64,000 nt of DNA from Saccharothrix sp. HUAS TT1 (GCF_040744945.1 NZ_CP160453.1:5642001-5706000); one strand, 5' to 3'; shown: positions 23,791-32,806, numbered from the stretch's first letter. Notes: a model not told the origin generated them from the letters alone. Made by a program: numbers and translations.

Positions 23791-25049
23791 GCGGTCTCCT
23801 CGCGCAGCAGGGGCAGGGCCGCCAGCGCCAGCACGGCCGGGATGGCGGTGAAACCGAGCAGCGCGGCCGTCACCGCGCCGGGGGACTGCACGGCCGAGCC
23901 GTCGGTGCTCGCGACGTACCCGCCCACCGCCAGGACCAGCCCGTACACGCCGGGGCCGAGCGCCAGCCCCAGCGTCTCGCCCGCCGTCCAGACACCGGAG
24001 AACAGGCCCGCCCGGGTCACGCCGGTCCGGCGCTCCTCGGCGGTGATCACGTCCGGCAGCATCGCCAGCGGGAACACCTGCATCCCCGCGTAGCCGACGC
24101 CGATCACGGCCATCAGCGCGAGCACCACCGGCACCGGCAGCGCGCGGGCCGCGAGCAGCCCGGCCACCGCGACCGCGAACAGCACCGACGCCGCGACCAG
24201 CCCGACCCGCTTGCCGTGCCGCCGCCCGACCCGCTGCCACAGCGGCATGACCAGCAGCGCGGGCCCGACGAACCCGGCGAACAGCGCCGTCTGCAACCCC
24301 TGCTCGCCCAGCACCAGCCGGGCGAAGTAGTCGACGCCGGCGAGCATCGTGCCCAGCCCGACGGCCTGCACCACGAACACGGCCAGCAGCAGCCGGAACG
24401 GCCGGGACCCGCGCACCGCGGCCACCAGCTCGCGCAACCCCGCCTCGGTCGACACCCGCCGCGACACCGGGACCCCGCGCGTGCCCGCGAACGTCACCAG
24501 CGTGCCCGCCACCATCAGCGCCGCGACCGCCACGCCCATGCCGGAGTAGCCGACCGCGTCCCGCACGGCGGGCGCGCCCGCGCCGCTGACCAGGATCGCC
24601 AGCGCCAGGAACGCCATCCGCCACGCCATCAGCCGGGTGCGCTCGTCGTAGTCCTCGGTGATCTCCGCGGCCATCGCCACGTACGGCACCTGGAAGAACG
24701 CGTACGCGGTCGCGCAGGCCAGGAACACCAGCGCCACGTACACCGCCGCGCCCGCGCCGCCGAACGGCCCGGCGAACAGCAGCGCGAACAGCACCGCCGT
24801 CACGAGCCCGCCGCGCAGCAGGAAGGGCCGCCGCACCCCGGCGCGGTCGCTGATGCGCCCCGCCACCGGGTTGAACAGCACGTCCCACGCCTTGGGCACG
24901 AGCACCAGCAGCCCGGCGACGGCCGCGGGCACGGCCAGCCCGTCGGTCAGGTACGGCAGCAGGAGCAGGCCCGGCACGGTGCCGAACGCGCCGGTGACGA
25001 ACGACCCGGCCGCGTACCCCGCCCGGACCCCACGAGTGATCTGCCGCAT
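23787..25049 (-). CDS. GPH-family (MelB-like) symporter
   Basis: 420 residues, about 12 membrane segments. The N-terminal domain has the glycoside-pentoside-hexuronide:cation symporter pattern: YAAGSFVTGAFGTVPGLLLLPYLTD, then PKAWDVLFNPVAGRISDR with the cation-site Asp residues, and AMAAEITEDYDERTRLMAWR. Family members import sugars or other small polar compounds with Na+ or H+. Translation is coupled to the PLP decarboxylase gene downstream, so it may import that enzyme's substrate or export its product. Frequent Gly/Ala segments raise the hydrophobicity of every helix. Confidence 0.87.
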   Translation of the reverse strand: MRQITRGVRAGYAAGSFVTGAFGTVPGLLLLPYLTDGLAVPAAVAGLLVLVPKAWDVLFNPVAGRISDRAGVRRPFLLRGGLVTAVLFALLFAGPFGGAGAAVYVALVFLACATAYAFFQVPYVAMAAEITEDYDERTRLMAWRMAFLALAILVSGAGAPAVRDAVGYSGMGVAVAALMVAGTLVTFAGTRGVPVSRRVSTEAGLRELVAAVRGSRPFRLLLAVFVVQAVGLGTMLAGVDYFARLVLGEQGLQTALFAGFVGPALLVMPLWQRVGRRHGKRVGLVAASVLFAVAVAGLLAARALPVPVVLALMAVIGVGYAGMQVFPLAMLPDVITAEERRTGVTRAGLFSGVWTAGETLGLALGPGVYGLVLAVGGYVASTDGSAVQSPGAVTAALLGFTAIPAVLALAALPLLREETA

Positions 25050-25191
25050 AGGCGGAGAAGTTTCGCATTCGACCCCCGACCTGCGCGAGACCGGCTTCGG
25101 GAAGCCCAGGGGGTGGTCACGCGATTCCGGGTGCGGCGTTCACCGGCGGATGAACGCCGCACCCGGGTCGGGCGGGCTCACCGGTCGGCTC

Positions 25192-25683
25192 TCACCCTCG
25201 TGCCCGCATGCAGTCGAGCCAGGACGCGGTGGTGATGACCACCTCCGCCCGCGCCGTTTCGGTGACCGTTCCGTCCGACACCCGGATCTCCGCGTCGTAG
25301 ACCCCGAGCGGTGCCGACGAGGGACCTCCCACGGAGATCCACCCGTTGACGGTGACGCCCCCGTCGTCCGGGTCCGGGTAGTTGGAGCCGGGCGGGATGT
25401 GGCTCTGCGTGGCAGTCCACCCCGGGGGCAGGCCGCCCATCCCGAAGTCGAGGTTCGTGGACCACTCGCCGGTCACCGCGAATATCAGGTAGGACCTGTG
25501 CACCCCGCTCCCGGACCCCTGCTGGACGCACATCCGCTGCGCGTCGCCGCCGTTCTCCAAGTGCCACGTGCGGGTGTGCCCGCTCGCCTCCGCGGATGCG
25601 GCGGGCAGGGTTCCGACCAGGGGAAACGTCAGCAGCGCGACGAGGGTCAGCGCTGTTCTGGCACTGCGCGCGAGTGATTTCAC
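25192..25683 (-). CDS. Small secreted protein (possibly DUF5980)
   Basis: 163 residues. Signal peptide about 1-31 (TALTLVALLTFPLVGTLPAASA-EA). The mature part is beta-rich, with TWHLENGGDAQRMCVQQG, YLIFAVTGEWSTNLDFGMGGLPPGW and a C-terminal VYDAEIRVSDGTVTETARAEVVITT, and only two cysteines in the mature chain (MCVQQ and LDCMRARG) that could form a disulphide. The resemblance to DUF5980 is from memory and unproved. The GTG start has GGGAGGGCACCG before it. Single gene with its own 140-base upstream gap, in which no element stands out. Function unknown. Confidence 0.7.
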   Translation of the reverse strand: MKSLARSARTALTLVALLTFPLVGTLPAASAEASGHTRTWHLENGGDAQRMCVQQGSGSGVHRSYLIFAVTGEWSTNLDFGMGGLPPGWTATQSHIPPGSNYPDPDDGGVTVNGWISVGGPSSAPLGVYDAEIRVSDGTVTETARAEVVITTASWLDCMRARG

Positions 25684-25823
25684 CGGTGCCCTCCCGGACT
25701 GTCGTGGGAATGTCCGGCCAAGGTAGCGACCGGATCTCGGAGTCCGCTGAGACTTCGGGCCGCACGCCGGTGGCCGCTGCGGCGTCGGAGGCGGGACGCG
25801 ACGCCGCAGCGGACCGGGTCGGG

Positions 25824-27206
25824 CTAGGAGGCGGGCACCGTGTCGACGTGGTCGACGCCGGACGAGCGGTAGCTGTTCACGCGGGACTGCACCTGGGCCG
25901 GGCTGAGCGCCTGGTCCTTGGCGAAGTACACGTAGTCCACGTGCTGCTGGTAGGCGCGGTCACCGGGGGCGCCGACCAGGCCGCCCGAGATGAACCACAG
26001 GTTGAAGTTGATCGACATCGGCGTCTCGGGGTAGTACTTGTCGCCGTGGTCGGCCACCTGCGCGCCGTCCACGAAGTACTTCACCCGGCCGCCGGACACC
26101 TGGATCACCAGGTCGTGCCAGCCGGCGTAGCTCCGCCGCTGCTCGGTGTGGATGTTGTCGGCGATCCACGGCTCGTTCTGGTAGGTCTCCCAGGTGGTCT
26201 CGTAGAGGATGTTGGCGGGCTCGCCCCACCCGCCGTTGGGCAGGTACTCGAAGTCCAGCTCGCCGTAGTTCGGGTCCATGTTGCTGTTCAGCGGGGTGAT
26301 GGTGAAGAACGTCTGCACCACGTGGTCGCCGTCGGGGCCGGACACCGGCGCGTCGGAGAACTTCACCCGCGCCGCGTACGTGCCCTCGAAGAACTTCCGC
26401 TGGTGGTACAGCTCGGTCTGGCGCGCCGACGAGCCGTTGTTGGACGACTCCAGCCGCATCGACTTCTGGCCGTCCACGGTCGGGAACGTCACCATGGCCG
26501 GGTCCCACACCGCGCCCGGCACGCCCGGACCACCGCTGCCGGAGCGGACCGTCCAACCGCGCTGGGAGATCCGGGAATCACTCGAACCGCTGTAGTTGAA
26601 GTCGTCGAACAGCGCCGGTCCGTTCGGGTTCGGCGGGGTCGAGGTGGTGGTGGTCGTCGTGGGACCGGTGCCACCGGGCGACGTGCCCCACAGCAGGGTC
26701 CCGCCCCGGTGCACGGTCACCCGGGACCAGGCCGAGTAGGTGCTCGCCGCGCGGAACGAGTAGTCGTCGGACTGGTTGATCTGGCCCCAGTTCGACCGGT
26801 AGAACCGCAGCTGCAGGTCGCCGGTGTCGGCGCCGGGGCCGAGCGAGCCGGCGCCCGCCGTGAAGCCGACCTCCAGGTACCGGTCGGCGGAACCACCGGT
26901 CAGCGTGCCGAAGGCGCCGGTGACGTTGCCGCAGCCGCGCACCGCCCACGAGCACGCGAAGCGGTAGCCGACGTCGGGCGTGTCGGCCTTGAAGTAGTAG
27001 CGGACCTTCAACTCGGCCAGCGGCACGGTCGTGCTGCCGGAGTTGACCAGCTTGAGCCACGGCTCGACCTGGTCGGTCGTCGCGCCGGACGCGCTGGTCC
27101 GGTACTGGGCGGTGACCACGTCGGCGGCCATCGCGTTCGGTGCGGCCACCAGTGCGGCGACCGACACCGCGGCGGCTCCGATCGCGGCGAAGATGCGTGC
27201 GGACAC
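25824..27206 (-). CDS. Secreted GH16 glucanase-like enzyme with N-terminal CBM3
   Basis: 460 residues. Signal peptide about 1-27 (AAIGAAAVSVAALVAAPNAMA). Residues about 30-155 are a CBM3 (VTAQYRTSASGATTDQVEPWLKL motifs, LAELKVRYYFKAD, FYRSNWGQINQSDDYSF). A Thr/Pro linker follows, then GH16 (about 185-460) with the catalytic motif YGELDFEYLP (E-x-D-x-E pattern). Cellulose/chitin binding plus GH16 suggests beta-1,3(1,4)-glucan hydrolysis. The GTG at 27206 follows AGGAG; a TTG 12 bases upstream is possible. That ribosome site lies right behind the GH20 stop, so the gene is the last of the das-like operon. Confidence 0.87.
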   Translation of the reverse strand: MSARIFAAIGAAAVSVAALVAAPNAMAADVVTAQYRTSASGATTDQVEPWLKLVNSGSTTVPLAELKVRYYFKADTPDVGYRFACSWAVRGCGNVTGAFGTLTGGSADRYLEVGFTAGAGSLGPGADTGDLQLRFYRSNWGQINQSDDYSFRAASTYSAWSRVTVHRGGTLLWGTSPGGTGPTTTTTTSTPPNPNGPALFDDFNYSGSSDSRISQRGWTVRSGSGGPGVPGAVWDPAMVTFPTVDGQKSMRLESSNNGSSARQTELYHQRKFFEGTYAARVKFSDAPVSGPDGDHVVQTFFTITPLNSNMDPNYGELDFEYLPNGGWGEPANILYETTWETYQNEPWIADNIHTEQRRSYAGWHDLVIQVSGGRVKYFVDGAQVADHGDKYYPETPMSINFNLWFISGGLVGAPGDRAYQQHVDYVYFAKDQALSPAQVQSRVNSYRSSGVDHVDTVPAS

Positions 27207-27219
27207 AGTTCTCCTCAAG

Positions 27220-28710
27220 TCAGCAGGGTGGGACAGGGGAGCGGACGTCGTCCTCCTTTCGCGGCAAGGGGACGGACAGCGCGCTCAGGCGGCCGGTGTG
27301 CGCGCGCATCCGTTCGGTGAAATCGGTCCAGGACGGCTGCTGCGCCCAGAGCGTGTCGGCCAACGCCGCCAGCCGGGGGTAGGCGAGCCGTTCGAGGTGG
27401 TGCGCCGTGGGCACGTACTCGGTCCACAGCGCGCACTGCGCGCCGAGCACGCCGGACGGCAGGGGCAGGTGGTAGACGTCGTGCGCGGTCACCACCAGGC
27501 CGGGCTGCCCGGCGGGCTCGTCGGGGTCGGTGGACTGCGGGTAGTCCAGGTAGGTCGACCGGTGCGGCGCCATCACGACGTCGTGCCCGAGGTCCAGGGC
27601 CGACCGCGCGTCCGCCGCGTCACGCCACGGCATCACCACCACGCGCGGGTCGCCGACCGGCTCCCAAGACATCGGGACCCGCCCGCGCTCCACCACGTGG
27701 TCGGCCATCGCGCGCAGGAACCAGCCGTGCAGCTCGTGCGGCCCGGCCAACCCCTCGCGGCGGACCCGGCGCGCCGCGGCGGGGCTGGACTCCCACTCGG
27801 TGGTCGGGCACTCGTCGCCGCCCAGGTGCACGTGCCTGCCGGGGAACACGTCGACGACCTCGTCCAGCACGTCCCGGCAGAACTCCAGCACGGCGTCGTC
27901 CACCCCGAACACCGCGTCGCTGATGCCCCACCCGGTCCACACCGGCAACCGCCGGCGCGGGAAGTTGCCCAGGCGCGGGTAGGCGGCCAGGGCGGCGCGG
28001 GCGTGGCCGGGCATCTCGATCTCCGGCACGACCCGGATGCCGCGCTCGTCGGCGTAGGCGACCAGCGCGGCCAGTTCGGCGCGCGTGTACGCACCGCCGT
28101 GCGGCACACCGTCGCCCGCGCTCTCCGCCCGCCAACCACCGACCGACGTGAGCCGCGGGTGGCTCGGCACCGGCATCCGCCAGCCCTGGTCGTCGGTCAG
28201 GTGCAGGTGCAGCACGTTCAGCTTGTGCACGGCCATCAGGTCCACGAACCGGCGCAGCACCGCCACCGGCTGGAAGTGCCGCGCCACGTCCAGCAGCACC
28301 CCGCGCCACGGCAGCCGCGGCGCGTCCCGGACGTCCACGCCGGGCAGCGCCCAGTCCACACCGGACACCGGCCGCGAACCCAGGGCCATCGGCGACAGCA
28401 GCTGCCGGATGGTCTGCACGCCGTGCGCCAGGCCCTGCCGGGTGGCCGCGCGCAGCACCACCGCGTGCTCGTTCACGGTCAGCGCGTAGCCCTCGTCGCC
28501 GAGCCCGACCAGCCGCTCGTCCAGCGCGAACACCACCCGGCCGTCCTCGTGCAGCGGCAGCGGCAGCCCGGTGGCCGGGCGCACCAGCGCGCGCAGCAGC
28601 TTGGCCGCGCCCTGCGCGCCGGGCGTGGCCCGGATCGCCGTGTCGCGGTCGAGCGCGAACCGGCCGTGCCTGCGGACCAGCCGCGTCGGTCTGGGAACGA
28701 TCACCAGCAA
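27220..28710 (-). CDS. dasD: Cytoplasmic beta-N-acetylhexosaminidase, GH20 (DasD-like)
   Basis: 496 residues with no signal peptide. N-terminal alpha/beta domain (about 1-125), then the GH20 barrel: LDVARHFQPVAVLRRFVDLMAVHKLNVLHLHLTDDQGWR, VVPEIEMPGHARAALAAYP, and the catalytic pair HLGGDECP (Asp-Glu). It should release GlcNAc from imported chitobiose inside the cell. It follows the second permease gene by 9 bases. In Streptomyces coelicolor the same order dasA-dasB-dasC-dasD is known, so the gene name is given by synteny and domain, not by proven orthology. Confidence 0.9.
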   Translation of the reverse strand: MLVIVPRPTRLVRRHGRFALDRDTAIRATPGAQGAAKLLRALVRPATGLPLPLHEDGRVVFALDERLVGLGDEGYALTVNEHAVVLRAATRQGLAHGVQTIRQLLSPMALGSRPVSGVDWALPGVDVRDAPRLPWRGVLLDVARHFQPVAVLRRFVDLMAVHKLNVLHLHLTDDQGWRMPVPSHPRLTSVGGWRAESAGDGVPHGGAYTRAELAALVAYADERGIRVVPEIEMPGHARAALAAYPRLGNFPRRRLPVWTGWGISDAVFGVDDAVLEFCRDVLDEVVDVFPGRHVHLGGDECPTTEWESSPAAARRVRREGLAGPHELHGWFLRAMADHVVERGRVPMSWEPVGDPRVVVMPWRDAADARSALDLGHDVVMAPHRSTYLDYPQSTDPDEPAGQPGLVVTAHDVYHLPLPSGVLGAQCALWTEYVPTAHHLERLAYPRLAALADTLWAQQPSWTDFTERMRAHTGRLSALSVPLPRKEDDVRSPVPPC

Positions 28711-28719
28711 CCCCCCGAA

Positions 28720-29541
28720 TCAGCCCTTGACCGCGCCGCCGACGATGCCGGTGGTCACCCGGCCCTGCAGCACGAGGAACACCAGCAGCACCGGCAGCAT
28801 GAACAGCGTCGAGGCGGCCATGGTCGCGCCCCAGTCCGTGCCGAACGTGTTGCTGAACGACGACAGCCAGACCGGCAGCGTCCGGTCGTCCTGGTCCTTG
28901 ATGATCAGCACGTTGGCGAAGGCGAACTCGTTCCACGCGGTGATGAACCCGAACAGCGAGGTCGCCAGCAGACCCGGCGCGAGCAGCGGGAACACCACCC
29001 GGCGGAACGCCTGCGCGCGGGAGCACCCGTCCACCAGCGCCGCCTCTTCGAGGTCGACGGGGATGGCGGCCAGGAACCCGCGCAGCGTCACCACCGTGAA
29101 CGGCAGCGTGATCATGAAGTAGACCAGGGTGAGCATCCAGAGCGTGTCGAGCATCCCGGTGTCCCGCGCGATCACGTAGATCGGGATGAGCAGCGCCTCC
29201 CACGGCGTCATCTGCGCCACGAACACCATCAGGATGAACCCGCGCCGCCCCTTCCACCTCAGCCGGGCCACCGCGAACGCCGCCAGCAGCGCCACCACCA
29301 GCGACAGCAGCACGGCCCCGCCCGCCACCAGCAGGCTGTTGCGCCAGAACGACCAGAACCCCCGCGCGGCCACCGCCGTGCCGAAGTGCTCGAACGTCAG
29401 CGACAGCGGCAGGAACGACGGTGTCGGCGCCTGGATGTCGCGGGTCGGCTTGAACGCGGTCAGCACCATCCAGTAGACCGGGAACACCGACACCGCGAAC
29501 ACGACCAGCGCGGCCACCGCGCGCAGCACCCGGCCGGTCAC
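28720..29541 (-). CDS. dasC: Carbohydrate ABC transporter permease (MalG/DasC-like)
   Basis: 273 residues, six membrane segments, with the EAA loop EEAALVDGCSRAQAFRRVVFPLLAPGL that contacts the ATPase. The N-terminal FPVYWMVLTAFKP is typical of MalG-type subunits. The GTG at 29541 overlaps the stop of the first permease gene by 4 bases. With the lipoprotein and the other permease it forms the membrane part of an oligosaccharide importer. No ATPase is encoded nearby; actinomycete importers of this type use the shared ATPase MsiK. Confidence 0.92.
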   Translation of the reverse strand: MTGRVLRAVAALVVFAVSVFPVYWMVLTAFKPTRDIQAPTPSFLPLSLTFEHFGTAVAARGFWSFWRNSLLVAGGAVLLSLVVALLAAFAVARLRWKGRRGFILMVFVAQMTPWEALLIPIYVIARDTGMLDTLWMLTLVYFMITLPFTVVTLRGFLAAIPVDLEEAALVDGCSRAQAFRRVVFPLLAPGLLATSLFGFITAWNEFAFANVLIIKDQDDRTLPVWLSSFSNTFGTDWGATMAASTLFMLPVLLVFLVLQGRVTTGIVGGAVKG

Positions 29542-30491
29542 GAGACCTCCTCCTGCCGGTACATCTGCCGGAAGTACGCCAGCAGCACGAGCACGAGCAG
29601 CAGCACCATGAGCATCGACACCGCCGCGCCGAGGTCGTAGCGCTGCAGCGACTGCGCGACCTGGAACGCGTACACCGGCAGCGTCGTGGTGGCCTGCCCC
29701 GGACCGCCCTGGCTGATCACCCAGATCTGCACGAACGACTTGGCCACCCAGATCACCTCCAGGCAGGTGATCAACCCGAACATGGACCGCAGCACCGGGA
29801 ACGTGATGGAGGCGAACGCCCGCCACGCGCTCGCGCCGTCCATCCGCGCCGCCTCGTACAGCTCGGCCGGGATGGTCACCATCGCCGCGTACAGCGACAG
29901 CGCCGCGAACGGCACCGACTGCCACACGATCAGCACCACCAGGATGGCGAACGTGGCGGGGCCGTCGGCGAACCACGTGTAGTCCCGGTAGCCCTCGAAG
30001 CCCAGCTCGACCAGCGCCCAGTTGACCACCCCGAGCCGGGACTGGAACAGCCACTGGAAGACCGTGGTCGCCGCGATCACCGGCGTGGCCCAGACCAGCA
30101 CCAGCCCGGACATCACCAGCAGCCTGGTCCACCTGCCCAGCCGCACCAGCAGCAGCGCGACCAGGGTGGACAGGACCATGATCAGCACGACGTTGACGGC
30201 GGTGAACACCAGCGTCCGCCGCACCACCGCCCAGAACTGCGGGTCGGTCAGCACCCGCCCGTAGTTCGCCAGGCCGACGAACCGCGCGTCGCCGCGCACC
30301 AGCTGCGGCAGGCCGAACTCCTGCACCGAGATGACCGCGTTGCGGACCATCGGGTAGAGCAGCAGGAAGCCGGTCGCCAGCAGCGTCGGCGAGATCAGCA
30401 GGTACGGCCACCACGACGTGCGGCGACGGCGCGCCGGGGGAGGGGCGTCCGGCGGGCGGTGGTCCACTGCCCGCGTCAGCGTCGTGGACAT
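29538..30491 (-). CDS. dasB: Carbohydrate ABC transporter permease (MalF/DasB-like)
   Basis: 317 residues, six membrane segments; a basic N-terminal arm (ARRRRTSWWPYLLISPTLLATG) precedes TM1. The EAA loop reads YEAARMDGASAWRAFASITFPVL. LANYGRVLTDPQFWAVVRRTLVFTAVNV is the usual MalF-type periplasm-facing stretch. It starts 2 bases after the lipoprotein gene and overlaps the next permease by 4 bases, so the three are one operon. Confidence 0.92.
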   Translation of the reverse strand: MSTTLTRAVDHRPPDAPPPARRRRTSWWPYLLISPTLLATGFLLLYPMVRNAVISVQEFGLPQLVRGDARFVGLANYGRVLTDPQFWAVVRRTLVFTAVNVVLIMVLSTLVALLLVRLGRWTRLLVMSGLVLVWATPVIAATTVFQWLFQSRLGVVNWALVELGFEGYRDYTWFADGPATFAILVVLIVWQSVPFAALSLYAAMVTIPAELYEAARMDGASAWRAFASITFPVLRSMFGLITCLEVIWVAKSFVQIWVISQGGPGQATTTLPVYAFQVAQSLQRYDLGAAVSMLMVLLLVLVLLAYFRQMYRQEEVS

Positions 30492-30493
30492 CG

Positions 30494-31738
30494 CTACGCG
30501 CCCGAGTTGAGCGCCTGGGTGATCACCTGGTCCGCCTCGGCCGCGGCCGTCGCCGGGTCCGCGCCGGTCAGCACCGCGGTCAGGAACTCCTTGATCGGGT
30601 TGCGGGCCTCGACCGCGGCCCAGTTCGGCGAGTTCGGCGTGGCGTGCCCGTTGACCGCGCCCGCCGCCATCGCCGCCGCGCCGGGGTCGTCGCCGACCGC
30701 GCTCGCGAGGCTCGTCCGGTTCGGCACGTAGTTCATCGCCTTGGCCAGCTCGACCTGCCACTTCTCCCCGGCCAGCGCCTTGACCACCTGGTACGCGCCG
30801 TCCTGGCGGGTCGAGGCGAGCGGGATGATCAGGTCCGAGCCGCCGGTGAACACCGCGCCCGGCGTGGCCGCGGTCTTGCCCGGGATCGGGAAGAAGCCGA
30901 GCTGGTCGGCCAGCTCCGGGTTGGCCTTGGCGACCAGCTTCGCCGCGCCGGGCACCGCGATGAACTGCGCCACCTGCCCGCCCGCGACCACGTCGGTCTG
31001 CTGCGGCTTGGCCTCGTCGGAGTCCTTCGGGCCGTCGCCGAGGGCCTGCAGCCGCCGGTAGAAGTCCGCGCCCGCCAACGCCTCCGGCGTGTTCAGCGCG
31101 CCCGACCACCGGTCACCGGACCGCTCGGCGAGGTCGCCGCCCTCGTCCCAGACGAACCCGGACAGCACGTACCAGTTCTGGCCGGGCAGGTAGATGCCCT
31201 GGGTGTCGCCCTGGTCCAGCTCCGCGGTGGCGGCCAGCCACTCGTCGCGCGTCGTGGGCGGGGTGACGCCGGCCGCCGCGAACAGGTCCTTGCGGTAGAT
31301 CACCACCCGGTTGGCCGCGTAGAACGGGATGCCGAACTGCTTGCCGTCCACCGCGCCCGGCTCGGCCAGGCCGGGGATCCAGTCCTCGCCGCCCAGCTCG
31401 CCGACCTTGTCGGACAGGTCGGTGACGCCGTCGCTGGCCGCGTACTGCGCGACCTGCGTGTTGCCGACCTCGATCACGTCGGGCGGGTCGGTGCTGGCCA
31501 GCGCGCTGGTCACCTTCTGGGTGATGCCGTTCCACTCCTGGACCTGGATCTTCACGTCCAGCTCGGGGTGGTCGCGCTCGAACTCGGTCTCGAAGCGGCT
31601 GACGAAGTCGTCGGTGGCCGAGTCCTTCATCAGCCAGACGGTGATCTCCTGCTCGCCGCCCGACTCTCCGGGGTCGGAACCGCAGGCGGACAGGACGAGC
31701 AGCGACGCGAGGAACAGGGCGACGGGTCGGTTCGGCAC
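30494..31738 (-). CDS. dasA: Sugar-binding lipoprotein of ABC importer (DasA-like)
   Basis: 414 residues. Lipoprotein signal with lipobox LSAC (Cys19), so it is anchored outside the membrane. The fold is cluster B/D solute-binding protein: EITVWLMKDSATDDFVSRFETEFERDHPELDVKIQ, PPDVIEVGNTQVAQYAASDGVTDLSD, FGIPFYAANRVVIYRKDLF and a C-terminal AGEKWQVELAKAMNYVPNRTSL. Likely ligand is chitobiose/GlcNAc oligomers, from synteny with das. The GTG has AGAGGTGAG upstream. It is the first gene of the operon running down to the GH16 gene. Confidence 0.88.
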   Translation of the reverse strand: MPNRPVALFLASLLVLSACGSDPGESGGEQEITVWLMKDSATDDFVSRFETEFERDHPELDVKIQVQEWNGITQKVTSALASTDPPDVIEVGNTQVAQYAASDGVTDLSDKVGELGGEDWIPGLAEPGAVDGKQFGIPFYAANRVVIYRKDLFAAAGVTPPTTRDEWLAATAELDQGDTQGIYLPGQNWYVLSGFVWDEGGDLAERSGDRWSGALNTPEALAGADFYRRLQALGDGPKDSDEAKPQQTDVVAGGQVAQFIAVPGAAKLVAKANPELADQLGFFPIPGKTAATPGAVFTGGSDLIIPLASTRQDGAYQVVKALAGEKWQVELAKAMNYVPNRTSLASAVGDDPGAAAMAAGAVNGHATPNSPNWAAVEARNPIKEFLTAVLTGADPATAAAEADQVITQALNSGA

Positions 31739-31755
31739 GTCTCACCTCTCAGCTG

Positions 31756-31815
31756 ACCAATTGGTAAACCTGGGCGGAGCGTGTCGAAGATGGCATAGAC
31801 CAATCTGGCAGTCAA
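31756..31815 (-). promoter_or_regulatory. Promoter and operator region of the das-like operon
   Basis: Read on the minus strand, TTGACT (31810-31815) and CATCTT (31787-31792) are 17 nt apart and fit a vegetative promoter. The spacer holds TGGTCTA (31796-31802), equal to one half of the DasR dre consensus TGGTCTAGACCA. The palindrome ACCAATTGGT (31756-31765) lies just upstream of the lipoprotein ribosome site. Repression by the adjacent GntR regulator is inferred. Confidence 0.5.
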
Positions 31816-31855
31816 CACCCAGATCACAGCCATGAGAGCGTTCTCCTGTCGTACT

Positions 31856-31890
31856 AGACCACACCTGACCACTGGTCTGACATACTGGTC
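31856..31890. promoter_or_regulatory. Cluster of GntR/dre-like half sites before the regulator gene
   Basis: AGACCA (31856-31861), the 11-bp palindrome GACCACTGGTC (31867-31877) and two direct copies of ACTGGTC (31871-31877 and 31884-31890) stand 28-63 bases upstream of the regulator ATG. They resemble half dre elements (ACTGGTCTAGACCAGT) but with inverted half-site order. Autoregulation is plausible. Confidence 0.5.
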
Positions 31891-31918
31891 CGCGACCGGC
31901 AAGACGAAGTGAGGCGGC

Positions 31919-32731
31919 ATGGCCGAACCGATCCTCAAACGCGAACGGGTGCGCGACTACCTGCTCGAACTGATCGAGACGCACCCGCCGGGCGCGCCGA
32001 TCCCGGCCGAGCGCGTGCTGTGCCGCCAGCTCGCGGTCTCCCGGCCCACGCTGCGCTCGGCGGTGGAGGAACTGGTCAACACCGGCCTGCTGGTCCGCCA
32101 GCACGGGCGGGGCACGTTCGTGGCGCCCGCCAAGATCACCCAGGAGCTGGTGTCCGGCGACCGGGCGATGACCCTGCCCCAGGCGGGCGGCGTCTGGACC
32201 AGCCGGGTGCTGGAGCACGCCCGCATCCCGGCGGGGGTGCGGGTCGGCCGCCGGCTGCGCGTGTCGCCGGCCGCCGAGATCACCTACGTCGCCCGGCTGC
32301 GCCTGGTCGACGGCGCGCCGATGGCGATCGAGCACCTGCACGTGCCGGTCGCCGTCGCGCCCGACCTCGGCGTCGAGGACATGGAGTCCGGCAACTTCTA
32401 CGACCGGCTCGCCGACCACGGCGTGCACGTCAGCGACGCGGTGCAGTCCATCGAGCCGACGGTCACCAACGACGCCGAGTCCGAGCTGCTGGGCGTGCCG
32501 GTCTTCGCGCCCGCGCTGCTGTTCGAGCGGTTGACCAACGACACCACCGGCCGGCCCGTCGAGTACGTGCACTCGCTGTACCGGGGCGACCGCTACCGGA
32601 TCGTCTCCCGGCTGTCGCTGGCGCCGTCCGCGCCCTCGCTCGGCGCGCGGACCGGTCACCACCCCGGCATCCCGCCGGGCGACCTGTCCACCGGCCCGGT
32701 CCGCTCGGCCACCACGGGCGACGTGCAGTGA
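31919..32731 (+). CDS. dasR: GntR-family (HutC/UTRA) regulator, DasR-like
   Basis: 270 residues. Winged helix about 5-75 (RVRDYLLELIETHPPGAPIPAERVLCRQLAVSRPTLRSAVEELVNTGLLVRQHGRGTFVA), then a UTRA ligand domain about 90-235 (LRLVDGAPMAIEHLHV, RPVEYVHSLYRGDRYRIVSRL). Both blocks parallel DasR of Streptomyces, which binds GlcN-6-P and controls chitin use. A proline-rich tail of about 35 residues is extra. It is divergent from the das-like operon, as dasR is. The symbol is by synteny; a paralogue with a shifted DNA specificity is also possible, given the unusual half-site arrangement. Confidence 0.85.
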   Translation: MAEPILKRERVRDYLLELIETHPPGAPIPAERVLCRQLAVSRPTLRSAVEELVNTGLLVRQHGRGTFVAPAKITQELVSGDRAMTLPQAGGVWTSRVLEHARIPAGVRVGRRLRVSPAAEITYVARLRLVDGAPMAIEHLHVPVAVAPDLGVEDMESGNFYDRLADHGVHVSDAVQSIEPTVTNDAESELLGVPVFAPALLFERLTNDTTGRPVEYVHSLYRGDRYRIVSRLSLAPSAPSLGARTGHHPGIPPGDLSTGPVRSATTGDVQ

Positions 32732-32806
32732 CCGGCCGCTCCCGGCACGTCGTGAGCGGCCGGCCCCCGGCTCGTACCATCGCCACGTGACGGGTGGAGC
32801 GCAGCG

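Noticed and set aside
28720..31738. Missing ATPase taken as a sign of a broken importer
   Set aside because: Actinomycete carbohydrate importers of this type routinely use one shared ATPase (MsiK) encoded elsewhere.
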